Source: an uncultured bacterium (GTDB lineage Bacteria > Pseudomonadota > Alphaproteobacteria > Sphingomonadales > Sphingomonadaceae). From it: a stretch of DNA of 64,000 nucleotides. Of this stretch, positions 52,418 to 62,682 are shown one piece after another. Location of the stretch: contig CALOGB020000174.1 of NCBI GenBank assembly GCA_942636505.2, positions 186,001-250,000 of the forward strand. The letters run 5' to 3'. The notes below the pieces were generated by a model, which saw nothing but the letters and a program-made list of their open reading frames with translations, made no database searches and was not told the DNA's origin. Position 1 is the first letter of the stretch. The number at the start of each line of letters is the position of its first letter. A program made the position numbers and the translations under genes.

Positions 52418-52474
52418 ATTGCATTTGCGCATCGCATCCCGCTCTGTGAAGGCAGTCAGCAGGACGGAGAGACG

Positions 52475-54001
52475 ATGTCATCCACGATCGAAGAGCTTGA
52501 ACGCCGCCGCGAAGCCGCCAGAGTCGGCGGGGGCCTCAAGCGGATCGCAGCGCAGCACGCCAAGGGGAAGCTCACCGCAAGGGAGCGCCTTGACGTGCTG
52601 CTGGACGAGGGATCGTTCGAGGAGCTCGACATGTACGTCGAGCACAACTGCGTCGATTTCGGCATGCAGGATCAGGTCATCCCCGGCGACGGCGTGGTCA
52701 CCGGCTCGGGCACGATCAACGGCCGCCTCGTGTTCGTCTTCAGCCAGGACTTCACCGTGTTCGGCGGGTCGCTCAGCGAACGTCACGCGCAGAAGATCTG
52801 CAAGGTGATGGACAGCGCGATGAAGGTCGGCGCGCCGATCATCGGCCTCAACGACAGCGGCGGCGCGCGTATTCAGGAGGGCGTCGCGAGCCTTGGCGGT
52901 TATGCCGAGGTGTTCCAGCGCAACGTGCTCGCCAGCGGTGTCGTGCCACAGCTTTCCTTGATCATGGGGCCTTGTGCTGGCGGTGCGGTCTACAGCCCCG
53001 CGATGACTGACTTCATCTTCATGGTGAAGGATTCGAGCTACATGTTCGTCACCGGCCCCGACGTGGTCAAGACGGTGACGAACGAGGTCGTGACGCAGGA
53101 AGCGCTCGGCGGCGCGGTGACTCACACCACCAAGACGTCGGTCGCCGACAACGCGTTCGAGAACGACATCGAGGCCTTGTTGGCCGCGCGCGATTTCTTC
53201 GATTTCCTGCCTGCGTCGAACCGGGACGGCGTGCCCGAGCGCCCGACCGCGGACGAATGGGATCGGATCGAGGAGAGCCTCGACACGCTGATCCCGGCGT
53301 CGGCGAACCAGCCCTACGACATGCACGAGCTGATCCGGAAGACCGTCGACGAAGGCGATTTCTTCGAGACTCAGCCGGCACATGCGGCCAACATCATCAC
53401 CGGCTTCGGCCGCATCGAGGGGCGCACGGTCGGCTTCGTCGCGAACCAGCCGATGGTGCTCGCCGGCGTGCTCGACATCAACAGCTCGAAGAAGGCCGCG
53501 CGGTTCGTGCGCTTCTGCGACGCGTTCGAGATCCCGATCGTGACCTTCGTCGATGTCCCCGGCTTCCTGCCCGGCACCGCCCAAGAGCATAACGGCATCA
53601 TCAAGCACGGCGCGAAACTGCTGTTCGCCTATGCCGAGGCAACCGTGCCCAAGATCACCGTCATCACGCGCAAGGCGTATGGTGGCGCGTACGACGTGAT
53701 GGCGTCGAAGCACCTGCGCGGCGACCTCAACTATGCGTGGCCGACCGCCGAGATCGCGGTGATGGGAGCCAAGGGAGCGGTCGAGATCATCTTCCGCGGC
53801 AAGACGCCGGAAGAGATCGCCGAACGCACCGCGGAATACGAGGCGCGCTTCGCCAACCCGTTCGTCGCCGCGTCGAAGGGTTTCATCGACGAAGTGATCC
53901 AACCCCACTCGACCCGCCGCCGCATCGCGCTCGGCCTACGGAAACTCCGCGGCAAGGTGCTGGAGAATCCGTGGAAGAAGCATGACAACATCCCGTTGTG
54001 A
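52475..54001 (+). CDS. pccB: Propionyl-CoA carboxylase beta subunit (carboxyltransferase)
   Basis: A 508-residue carboxyltransferase that moves CO2 from biotin on PccA to propionyl-CoA, giving (S)-methylmalonyl-CoA. The two crotonase-like halves are present: [20 protein letters not shown] and [20 protein letters not shown] in the first, [20 protein letters not shown] and [20 protein letters not shown] in the second. GGACGGAGAG at 52461-52470 supports the ATG at 52475. It is first in the run pccB - three small genes - mce - hydratase - scpA - bioB - lprI-like - pccA. Confidence 0.95.
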   Translation: MSSTIEELERRREAARVGGGLKRIAAQHAKGKLTARERLDVLLDEGSFEELDMYVEHNCVDFGMQDQVIPGDGVVTGSGTINGRLVFVFSQDFTVFGGSLSERHAQKICKVMDSAMKVGAPIIGLNDSGGARIQEGVASLGGYAEVFQRNVLASGVVPQLSLIMGPCAGGAVYSPAMTDFIFMVKDSSYMFVTGPDVVKTVTNEVVTQEALGGAVTHTTKTSVADNAFENDIEALLAARDFFDFLPASNRDGVPERPTADEWDRIEESLDTLIPASANQPYDMHELIRKTVDEGDFFETQPAHAANIITGFGRIEGRTVGFVANQPMVLAGVLDINSSKKAARFVRFCDAFEIPIVTFVDVPGFLPGTAQEHNGIIKHGAKLLFAYAEATVPKITVITRKAYGGAYDVMASKHLRGDLNYAWPTAEIAVMGAKGAVEIIFRGKTPEEIAERTAEYEARFANPFVAASKGFIDEVIQPHSTRRRIALGLRKLRGKVLENPWKKHDNIPL

Positions 54002-54060
54002 TCCGGCGGCTTGTTGCATGATGATAAGCACATTAGCATGTCATGCGAAGGAGTCGTGAC

Positions 54061-54345
54061 ATGCAGACCGAACGCGTGACGTTTCTGACTACGCCCGATC
54101 ATAAGGCAGCGCTCGATGCGTTCGCGGCGAACAGCGGCATGTCCGTCGGCCGCGTCGTACGTGAGGCTACAACGCGGTACATTGCCGCACCGGCGTCGCA
54201 CGACGAGGAAGCGGCATTGGCGTTTCTCGCACCGGAGATCGAGGCCGCAGTCGACGACATGAAGGTGTCCATCCAGTCGATGCGTGAGAATATCGCGCGC
54301 ACCTGCGCCGTGGTCGATGCCGTGCTGGCGGGCGAAAGACCGTGA
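54061..54345 (+). CDS. Small hypothetical protein, ribbon-helix-helix-like start
   Basis: A 94-residue protein not assigned to a family. Its N terminus, RVTFLTTPDHKAALDAFAAN then SVGRVVREATTRYI, has the beta-strand / helix / helix spacing of ribbon-helix-helix (Arc/CopG-like) proteins, with an acidic helical C-terminal half. AAGGAG at 54047-54052 supports the ATG at 54061. The next gene overlaps by 4 bp, so the two are coupled. It may bind DNA; nothing shows its target. No toxin-like partner with recognised features follows. Confidence 0.6.
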   Translation: MQTERVTFLTTPDHKAALDAFAANSGMSVGRVVREATTRYIAAPASHDEEAALAFLAPEIEAAVDDMKVSIQSMRENIARTCAVVDAVLAGERP

Positions 54346-54557
54346 GTGCGGGTGAGAAAGCATTTGGCGTTTTCAAGACGATCCTGACGCTGAAGGATCA
54401 GCTTGACGGTCTCGATCGCGACGTTGCTCAGCTCGGCGGGCGTCTCGCGGGTCTTGCCGGCGCGCATGGCGATCTCCGCGATCGGGTGTCTCGCTTGGAA
54501 GGGGTGATCGAGGGCGCTGCAATGGCGGCGGCCCAGCAGCGGAGGATCGAGGGGTGA
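54342..54557 (+). CDS. Small hypothetical coiled-coil protein
   Basis: A 71-residue protein rich in heptad-like Leu/Val spacing (LKDQLDGLDRDVAQLGGRLA, then LRDRVSRLEGVIEGAAMAAA), so one long helix or coiled coil is likely. It starts at GTG 54342 inside the end of the preceding gene (GTGAG) and itself overlaps the next gene by 4 bp. Heptads and coupling suggest it partners the product of the gene before it. Function unknown. Confidence 0.6.
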   Translation: MSAGEKAFGVFKTILTLKDQLDGLDRDVAQLGGRLAGLAGAHGDLRDRVSRLEGVIEGAAMAAAQQRRIEG

Positions 54558-55057
54558 TCGCGTTTCTTCTGCTTCAAGCCGCAGCCGTGGCGGCACCTGC
54601 ACCAACCTGGAAGCTCGCAGATCGCACCAACGCGACTGGCGTGCGCAGCATCTCTGCGTCGGTCACAGGCAATGACGGTCTGTCGCGCTTCGTCGTAAAG
54701 TGCGACGTGGCGTCCGAGCCGATCGTGTCGATCCAGTTCATCCAGCCGCAGCCACTCGGGTCAGGCGCGGACAAGCCCGTCGCGGTGCGCTTCGATGGCG
54801 GGCCAGCATTCACTTATAACTGGCAGTTTCCGGGCACCGGCACCTACGTCACCGATCCCGAGGCAATTACCAGGCTGACGACGTTTCTGGTAAAATCGAA
54901 GACGGTACGGGTCGAGACCACCAACGGCGCGAGCTTTGCGGTGCAGGCGAATTTCGTCGCGCCGACCAGTGATGCGATGATCCGGCAGGTGCTCGGTGTG
55001 TGCGGTTACACGCTAGGTGTCGTTCCCACGCCGCCGCCACCGAAGGATGCGCAATGA
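54554..55057 (+). CDS. Secreted hypothetical protein
   Basis: A 167-residue protein with a short signal peptide (GTG start at 54554; IAFLLLQAAAVAAPAPTW). The rest looks beta-rich with FVVKCDVASEPIVSIQFIQP and RVETTNGASFAVQANFVAPT, and two cysteines (in VVKCDV and VLGVCGY) that may form a disulfide. It ends in a Pro-rich tail. No family recognised. It overlaps mce by 4 bp (ATGA), tying it to the propionate run. Confidence 0.6.
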   Translation: MIAFLLLQAAAVAAPAPTWKLADRTNATGVRSISASVTGNDGLSRFVVKCDVASEPIVSIQFIQPQPLGSGADKPVAVRFDGGPAFTYNWQFPGTGTYVTDPEAITRLTTFLVKSKTVRVETTNGASFAVQANFVAPTSDAMIRQVLGVCGYTLGVVPTPPPPKDAQ

Positions 55058-55479
55058 CACTGGGCCGCCTCAACCATGTCGGGGTCGCGACACCGTCGAT
55101 CGCGAAGTCGGTCGAGACGTACCGCCTGCTGCTCGGCGCGACTGCGATCGGCGAGCCGTTCGACCTGCCGGCGCAGGGCGTGAAGGTGTGCTTCATCGAT
55201 GCGCCCAACACGCAGATCGAGCTGATCGAGCCGTATGACGAGAGTTCGCCGATCGCCGGTTTCCTGCGCAAGAACCCGGCTGGCGGGCAGCATCATGTCT
55301 GCTTCGAGGTGGCCGATATCCATGCGGCCGTCGCCGACCTGAAGGCGAAGGGCGCGACCGTGCTGGGCGAACCGCGGATCGGCGCGCATGGCACGCCGAT
55401 CGTGTTCGTGCATCCCAAGAATTTTGGCGGCATGCTGGTCGAATTGATGGAGACGCCGGGCGATACCGGCGCGCACTAG
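55054..55479 (+). CDS. mce: Methylmalonyl-CoA epimerase
   Basis: A 141-residue VOC-fold (glyoxalase-like) enzyme that converts (S)- to (R)-methylmalonyl-CoA. It begins LGRLNHVGVATPSIAKSVET with the first metal His, then FIDAPNTQIELIEPYDESSP, GGQHHVCFEVADIHAAVADL with the second His, and KNFGGMLVELMETPG with the last Glu ligand. Length is typical. It fits exactly between pccB and scpA in the pathway. It is translationally coupled to the gene before it. Confidence 0.93.
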   Translation: MTLGRLNHVGVATPSIAKSVETYRLLLGATAIGEPFDLPAQGVKVCFIDAPNTQIELIEPYDESSPIAGFLRKNPAGGQHHVCFEVADIHAAVADLKAKGATVLGEPRIGAHGTPIVFVHPKNFGGMLVELMETPGDTGAH

Positions 55480-55489
55480 GAGAGATCTG

Positions 55490-56275
55490 ATGGCCGCGTA
55501 CGAGCATATCCTGGGCGAACGGCGCGGCGACGTGCTGGTGCTGACGCTGAACCGGCCCGACCGGCTGAACGCCGCGCCGCCGGCGATGTTCGAGGAATTG
55601 CGCGCGGCGCTGGGTAATCTGGATGGTGCGCGGGCGGTGCTGATTGCGGGCGCTGGCCGCGCCTTCTGTTCGGGCGCGGATGTCGGCGGCGGGGCGCTTG
55701 GCTCGGAGAACCCGGGCGAGGCGACGTTCGCGGCGCTGACCGGCAGTTACAATCCGACGATGACGGCGATCGCCGATCTGTCGGTGCCGGTGGTCAGCGC
55801 AGTGCGCGGGCCGGCGGCGGGGATCGGCTGCAGCCTCGCGCTCGCTGCCGATTTCTGCGTCGCGAGCGAGAGCGCGTATTTCCTCCAGGCGTTCGTGAAC
55901 ATCGGGCTAGTGCCGGACGGCGGCGCGTCGTGGATGCTGCCGCGACTGATCGGCAGGGCGCGGGCGACCGAGATGATGATGCTCGGCGAGCGGGTGCCGG
56001 CTGCGAAGGCGCTCGACTGGGGGATGGTACATAAGGTCGTCGCGGACGATGCACTGGACGCCGAGGCGTTCGCCTTAGCTGAGCGACTGGCGGCGATGCC
56101 AACGATCGCGCTCGGACTGATGCGCCGGGCGATTACCGCGGCGTACGAAACGGATTACGCAACCGCGATGCAGGCCGAGGCAGCCAACCAGCGCGATGCG
56201 CGCGGGTCTGCGGACTCGATGGAGGGCGGCCGCGCGTTCCTGGAGAAGCGCAAGCCGGTGTTCACGGGCAAATGA
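55490..56275 (+). CDS. Enoyl-CoA hydratase/isomerase family protein
   Basis: A 261-residue crotonase-fold protein. The oxyanion-hole segments are [20 protein letters not shown] and [20 protein letters not shown]; the catalytic-region helix is [20 protein letters not shown] with Asp in place of one of the two Glu of typical hydratases, so it may act as an isomerase or on an unusual acyl-CoA. It is 10 bp after mce with AGGAGA at 55480-55485 before its ATG. In this run it probably feeds acyl-CoA breakdown toward propionyl-CoA, but the substrate is uncertain. Confidence 0.88.
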   Translation: MAAYEHILGERRGDVLVLTLNRPDRLNAAPPAMFEELRAALGNLDGARAVLIAGAGRAFCSGADVGGGALGSENPGEATFAALTGSYNPTMTAIADLSVPVVSAVRGPAAGIGCSLALAADFCVASESAYFLQAFVNIGLVPDGGASWMLPRLIGRARATEMMMLGERVPAAKALDWGMVHKVVADDALDAEAFALAERLAAMPTIALGLMRRAITAAYETDYATAMQAEAANQRDARGSADSMEGGRAFLEKRKPVFTGK

Positions 56276-56310
56276 CCTCCGCCTCCAACACCACCCCGGC
56301 GGTTATAGCC

Positions 56311-56417
56311 ACCACCCCGGCGGAGGCCGGGGCCCAGTTGGGCAACGGTCGATTGGCTGGTGCAACTCTCCGTTACAGCAACCTTTCCAATTGGGCCCCG
56401 GCCTTCGCCGGGGTGGT
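56311..56417. repeat. Long palindromic repeat abutting the scpA start
   Basis: The same family as 25801-25906: ACCACCCCGGCGGAGGCCGG on the left and CCGGCCTTCGCCGGGGTGGT on the right. A truncated duplicate of the left end (ACCACCCCGGCGG) is at 56290-56302. The element ends only 9 bp before the scpA ATG, so any ribosome-binding site lies in its right arm. Confidence 0.88.
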
Positions 56418-56426
56418 GTTCTCCGC

Positions 56427-58567
<2,141 letters not shown>

Positions 58568-58571
<4 letters not shown>

Positions 58572-59629
58572 CCGATACCCTCCTCCGTACTCTCGCACAT
58601 GCAGTGGCTCCGAGCCTGGTGCGCGATGCTCCCGTTTCCCGCACCGACTGGACCCGCCCCGAGATCGCCGCGCTGTTCGACCTCCCGTTCGACGAACTCA
58701 TGTACCGCGCGCAGACCGTCCACCGCGCACATCACGCGATCGGCGAAGTACAGCTATGCACGCTCCTGTCGATCAAGACCGGCGGCTGCCCTGAGGATTG
58801 CGGCTATTGCTCGCAGTCCGCCTCGTCCGACAGCGGCCTGAAGGCGGAAAAGCTGATGGACGTCGACGCCGTCCTCGCCGACGCCGCGCAGGCCAAGGCC
58901 GCCGGATCGCAGCGTTTCTGCATGGGCGCCGCCTGGCGCAACCCGAAACCGCGCGACATGCCGAAGGTCGTGGCCATGGTCGAAGGCGTCCGCGCGATGG
59001 GGCTCGAGACGTGCATGACGCTCGGCATGCTCGATGCGGACCAGGCCAAGCAGCTCGCCGACGCGGGCCTCGATTACTACAACCACAACATCGACACCTC
59101 GCCCGAGAATTACGGCAACGTCATCACCACGCGCACCTTCGGCGATCGGCTGGAGACGCTGGCGAACGTGCGTGACGCGGGCATCTCGGTCTGCTGCGGC
59201 GGGATCGTCGGGATGGGCGAGACGCGCAGCGACCGCGTCGGCTTCGTCCACGCGCTCGCCACGCTGCCGCGCCACCCCGAGAGCGTGCCCGTCAACGCGC
59301 TGGTCCCGGTCAAGGGCACGCCGCTTGGCGACATGCTCGCGGGTACGCCGATGGCGCAGATCGACGATATCGAGTTCGTCCGCACGGTCGCCGTCGCGCG
59401 GATCACGATGCCGCTGAGCATGGTGCGATTGTCTGCGGGCCGCGAGAGCATGTCGGAGGCTACCCAAGCGCTGTGCTTCATGGCGGGCGCGAACTCGATC
59501 TTCACCGGCGACAAGCTGCTGACCACCGGGAACGCCGGCGACAGCGCCGATGCGACGCTGCTGGCGAAGCTCGGGATGAAACCGATGGTCGGCGCGGAGC
59601 CGATGAGAGAGGCCAAGACATGCTGCTGA
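58568..59629 (+). CDS. bioB: Biotin synthase
   Basis: A 353-residue radical SAM enzyme that inserts sulfur into dethiobiotin. The [4Fe-4S] motif is [20 protein letters not shown] (C-x3-C-x2-C), followed by [57 protein letters not shown] and [17 protein letters not shown] with the [2Fe-2S] Arg. Its ATG overlaps the scpA stop. Having bioB within a propionate operon makes sense because PccA needs biotin, although bioB is more often beside other bio genes. No other bio genes are in the window. Confidence 0.95.
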
Positions 59630-59982
59630 TCGCACTCCTAATGACCGCGGCTGCTCCGATGCAGTCGCAGGCGACGATGAACGCATCCGCCGGTACGAGT
59701 TACGCGCGGGCGGATGCGGCGATGGCCGCGCAGTGGAAGCGGACCTACGCCTACATGAAGGGTCGCGACGCGCAGGATGGGTCGCGCGGCGGCGGGTTCG
59801 GCTATGCCGCCGCGCTGCTGGAGAGCCAGCGTGCATGGCTCAAGTTCCGCGATACGCAGTGCGTGATCGAAGGCGGGCAATATGCCGGCGGTTCGGCACA
59901 GGGCATGACGATCGCGGGGTGTCGGACCGACCTGACGCAGGCCCGCACGAAGCAGCTCAAGACGATGATTTGGTACCAATAG
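59620..59982 (+). CDS. LprI/DUF1311-like secreted protein
   Basis: A 120-residue protein with a short signal peptide ([17 protein letters not shown]). The core [20 protein letters not shown] is the mark of the DUF1311 / LprI lysozyme-inhibitor-like family, followed by a second Cys ([19 protein letters not shown]), which probably makes a disulfide with the first. Such proteins are periplasmic and of poorly known function. It overlaps the end of bioB by 10 bp and precedes pccA by 52 bp. Confidence 0.85.
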   Translation: MLLIALLMTAAAPMQSQATMNASAGTSYARADAAMAAQWKRTYAYMKGRDAQDGSRGGGFGYAAALLESQRAWLKFRDTQCVIEGGQYAGGSAQGMTIAGCRTDLTQARTKQLKTMIWYQ

Positions 59983-60034
59983 CCAGTCCGCACCCGGACC
60001 GCGTCCGGCAAGACGGCACAGATTAGGGCGAGTG

Positions 60035-62155
60035 ATGTTCAAGAAAATCCTGGTCGCCAATCGGGGCGAGATCGCGTGCCGCGTCATGCGGACCGCCAAG
60101 GCGATGGGCATCAAGACCGTCGCGGTCTACTCGGACGCCGACGCGCGCGCGCCGCATGTGCTGATGGCCGACGAGTCCGTCCGGCTTGGGCCGGCACCCG
60201 CCGCCGAAAGCTATCTCAAGGCCGAGCTGATCCTGCTCGCCGCCAAGGAAACCGGCGCGGACTGTATCCACCCCGGCTACGGCTTCCTCTCCGAACGCGA
60301 GAGTTTCGCGTTGGCGTGCGCCGAGGCCGGGATCGCCTTTGTCGGCCCGCCCCCCAACGCGATCGCCGCGATGGGCGACAAGATCGAATCGAAGAAGCTC
60401 GCCAAGGCCGCGGGCGTCAACGTCGTGCCGGGGTATCTCGGCGAGATCGACAGCACCGACCACGCGGTCGAGATCGCCGGCGGCATCGGTTACCCGGTGA
60501 TGATGAAGGCGTCGGCCGGCGGCGGCGGCAAGGGCATGCGGCTCGCCTATAGCGAACAGGACGTCCGCGAGGGCTTCGAGGCGACCAAGCGCGAAGGGCT
60601 GGCGAGCTTTGGCGACGACCGCGTGTTTATCGAGAAGTTCATCGAGTCGCCGCGGCACATCGAGATCCAGTTGATCGGCGACCAGCACGGCAACATCGTC
60701 TATTTGAACGAACGCGAATGCTCGATCCAGCGCCGCCATCAGAAGGTCGTCGAAGAGGCGCCGTCGCCGTTCGTGACGCCCAAAATGCGGAAGGCGATGG
60801 GCGAGCAGGCGGTCGCACTGGCGCAGGCTGTGGGGTATTTTTCGGCGGGGACGGTCGAGCTGATCGTTTCGGGCGCGGACACGACGGGGGAGGGGTTCTA
60901 CTTTCTCGAGATGAACACCCGGCTTCAGGTCGAGCATCCCGTGACGGAAGAGATCACCGGGCTGGATCTGGTCGAACTGATGATCCGGGTGGCGGCCGGC
61001 GAACCGCTTGGATTCACGCAGGGCGAGGTGAAGCTCAACGGCTGGTCGATCGAGAACCGCGTGTACGCAGAGGATCCGTACCGCGGGTTCCTGCCGTCGA
61101 TCGGTCGCTTGGTCCGCTACAACCCACCCGAAACTTCCCCCCTCCCGCAAGCGGGAGGGGCCGGGGGTGGGCACGCGCTGTCCTCCACCGCTAACGTTGC
61201 CTTTGACGATAGCGCGAGCCCACCCCACAGCCCCCTCCCGCTTGCGGGAGGGGGGGCAGAAGAACCCCGGGTCCGTGTCGACGACGGCGTCCGCGAGGGT
61301 GGCGAAGTCAGCATGTTCTACGACCCGATGATCGCCAAGCTCATCACCTGGGCGCCCACCCGCGACGGAGCGATCGCCGCGCAGATCGCCGCGCTCGACG
61401 CGTTCGAGCTCGACGGCCCCGGCAACAACATCGATTTCCTCTCGGCGATCATGCAGCACCCGCGCTTCCAGTCGGGCGCGCTCACCACCGGCTTCATCGC
61501 GGAGGAATACCCCGATGGCTTCCACGGCGCACCCGCCGACGCCGCGTTGCTGAAGACGCTCGCCGCGGTCGCTGCCTTCGCCGCGACCGCCGAAGCCGAC
61601 CGCGCCCGCCGCATCGACGGCCAACTCGGCAAGCGCCTCCGCCCGCCCGCCGACTGGTCGGTGACGATCGACAAGATCGATCACGCGGTGACGGTCTCGA
61701 CCGACGGTATCACAGTCGACGGCGAAGAGCTCGACCTGGCGCTCGAATACACGCCCGGCGATCGCATGGTGGTCGCCGATGGGCACGGGACCGATGGCGA
61801 CGAACACCTCACGATCCGCATCGCCAAGGCCCGCGCCGGCTTCAAGCTTACCGCGCGGGGCGCGAGCCACGTGGCCCGCGTGCTTCCCGCCCGCGTCGCG
61901 CCCTATACCGCGCATCTGATCGAGAAGGTCGCGCCCGATCTGTCGAAGTTCCTGATCTGCCCGATGCCGGGGCTGCTGGTGCGGCTCGACGTCGCGGCGG
62001 GCGACAGGGTCGAGGCGGGGCAGCCGCTGGCGGTGGTCGAGGCGATGAAGATGGAGAACATCCTGCGCGCCGAGAAGACGGGCACGGTGAAGTCGGTTGC
62101 CGCGAAGACGGGGGACAGCTTGGCGGTGGATCAGGTGATCCTCGAACTCGACTGA
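60035..62155 (+). CDS. pccA: Propionyl-CoA carboxylase alpha subunit (biotin carboxylase plus carrier)
   Basis: A 706-residue subunit: biotin carboxylase N domain (residues 1-110, ILVANRGEIACRVMRTAKAM), ATP-grasp domain (about 115-320, MMKASAGGGGKGMRLAYSEQ, EHPVTEEITGLDLVELMIRV), biotin carboxylase C domain, a linker domain, and a biotin carrier domain at the end with EAMKMENIL, where Lys672 is the biotin site. It carboxylates biotin for PccB. Inside the C domain, about residues 368-408 (SPLPQAGGAGGGHALSSTAN onward) are encoded by an inserted palindromic repeat and are absent from normal homologues as I know them. The reading frame stays open. ATG 60035 is used; GTG 60032 directly precedes it. 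Confidence 0.93.
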   Translation: MFKKILVANRGEIACRVMRTAKAMGIKTVAVYSDADARAPHVLMADESVRLGPAPAAESYLKAELILLAAKETGADCIHPGYGFLSERESFALACAEAGIAFVGPPPNAIAAMGDKIESKKLAKAAGVNVVPGYLGEIDSTDHAVEIAGGIGYPVMMKASAGGGGKGMRLAYSEQDVREGFEATKREGLASFGDDRVFIEKFIESPRHIEIQLIGDQHGNIVYLNERECSIQRRHQKVVEEAPSPFVTPKMRKAMGEQAVALAQAVGYFSAGTVELIVSGADTTGEGFYFLEMNTRLQVEHPVTEEITGLDLVELMIRVAAGEPLGFTQGEVKLNGWSIENRVYAEDPYRGFLPSIGRLVRYNPPETSPLPQAGGAGGGHALSSTANVAFDDSASPPHSPLPLAGGGAEEPRVRVDDGVREGGEVSMFYDPMIAKLITWAPTRDGAIAAQIAALDAFELDGPGNNIDFLSAIMQHPRFQSGALTTGFIAEEYPDGFHGAPADAALLKTLAAVAAFAATAEADRARRIDGQLGKRLRPPADWSVTIDKIDHAVTVSTDGITVDGEELDLALEYTPGDRMVVADGHGTDGDEHLTIRIAKARAGFKLTARGASHVARVLPARVAPYTAHLIEKVAPDLSKFLICPMPGLLVRLDVAAGDRVEAGQPLAVVEAMKMENILRAEKTGTVKSVAAKTGDSLAVDQVILELD
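61137..61256 (+). repeat. Palindromic repeat inserted in frame within pccA
   Basis: CCCCTCCCGCAAGCGGGAGG near 61139 and CCCCTCCCGCTTGCGGGAGG near 61232 form terminal hairpins around a 70 bp centre; this is the same element type as the intergenic copy at 4330-4434. It is 120 bp, a multiple of three, and lies wholly within the pccA coding sequence between codons for YNPPE and VRVDDGV. Confidence 0.88.
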
Positions 62156-62197
62156 GCGCTGCGCCGTCTGATTTGCGTCACCAGCGCACGTTTCGCC

Positions 62198-62293
62198 CCG
62201 TCATGCCGGACTCGTCCCGGCATCCACCGTACCGCACACCCGATAGGATTGAGTGTGCGGACCGGTGGGCCCCGGCCTCCGCCGGGGTGACGG
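62198..62293. repeat. Palindromic intergenic repeat (CCGTCATGCCGG type)
   Basis: CCGTCATGCCGGACTCGTCC opens the element and CCGGCCTCCGCCGGGGTGAC closes it, with CACCGTACCGCACAC / GTGTGCGGACCGGTG pairing inside. It is the first of three repeat elements in the 527 bp gene-free gap 62156-62682; nothing else is recognisable there. Confidence 0.75.
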
Positions 62294-62349
62294 ACTAGGG
62301 TGGAGGGCGCACGTTCCTTACGGAGACCGTGCGGAAACGGACCGCGCTT

Positions 62350-62408
62350 CTTGTTTCCCCGCGAAGGCGGGGACCCAGTCTGGGCTCCCGCCTTCGCGGG
62401 AGAACAAG
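62350..62408. repeat. Short palindromic repeat (CCCCGCGAAGGCGGGG type)
   Basis: CTTGTTTCCCCGCGAAGGCG and CTCCCGCCTTCGCGGGAGAA flank CCCAGTCTGGG. It is the reverse-oriented relative of 13628-13685 and 25934-25990. Confidence 0.85.
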
Positions 62409-62455
62409 GAAGGGTAGGCCGGCAGCTGTGTTTGCAGGACTGCGTCCCCCCTAAC

Positions 62456-62560
62456 ACCACCCCAGCGAAGGCCGGGGCCCAGTTGGGAGTGGCTGGTGAT
62501 TTAGGCCCGCGCTCCGTTACAGTGACCTCTCCAACTGGGCTCCGGCCTTCGCCGGGGTGG
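62456..62560. repeat. Long palindromic repeat (ACCACCCCAGCGAAGGCCGG type)
   Basis: Same family as 25801-25906, slightly degenerate: ACCACCCCAGCGAAGGCCGG on the left, TCCGGCCTTCGCCGGGGTGG on the right, with CCAACTGGG / CCCAGTTGGG in the inner arms. Confidence 0.87.
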
Positions 62561-62682
62561 GATGTGTGATGGGCAAGCGCTCATTCTGAGGCCTTGCCGA
62601 AAACAGCGGCAGCGGTGCCGGTACCCAAGCCCAACGCCACCACCCCTCCCGTTTCCAGCCCCACCGCTGTACAGCACCCCGG

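Noticed and set aside
54061..54557. The first two small genes considered as a standard toxin-antitoxin pair
   Set aside because: The first resembles an antitoxin-like RHH protein, but the second is a short coiled coil with no toxin fold; kept only as a hypothesis.
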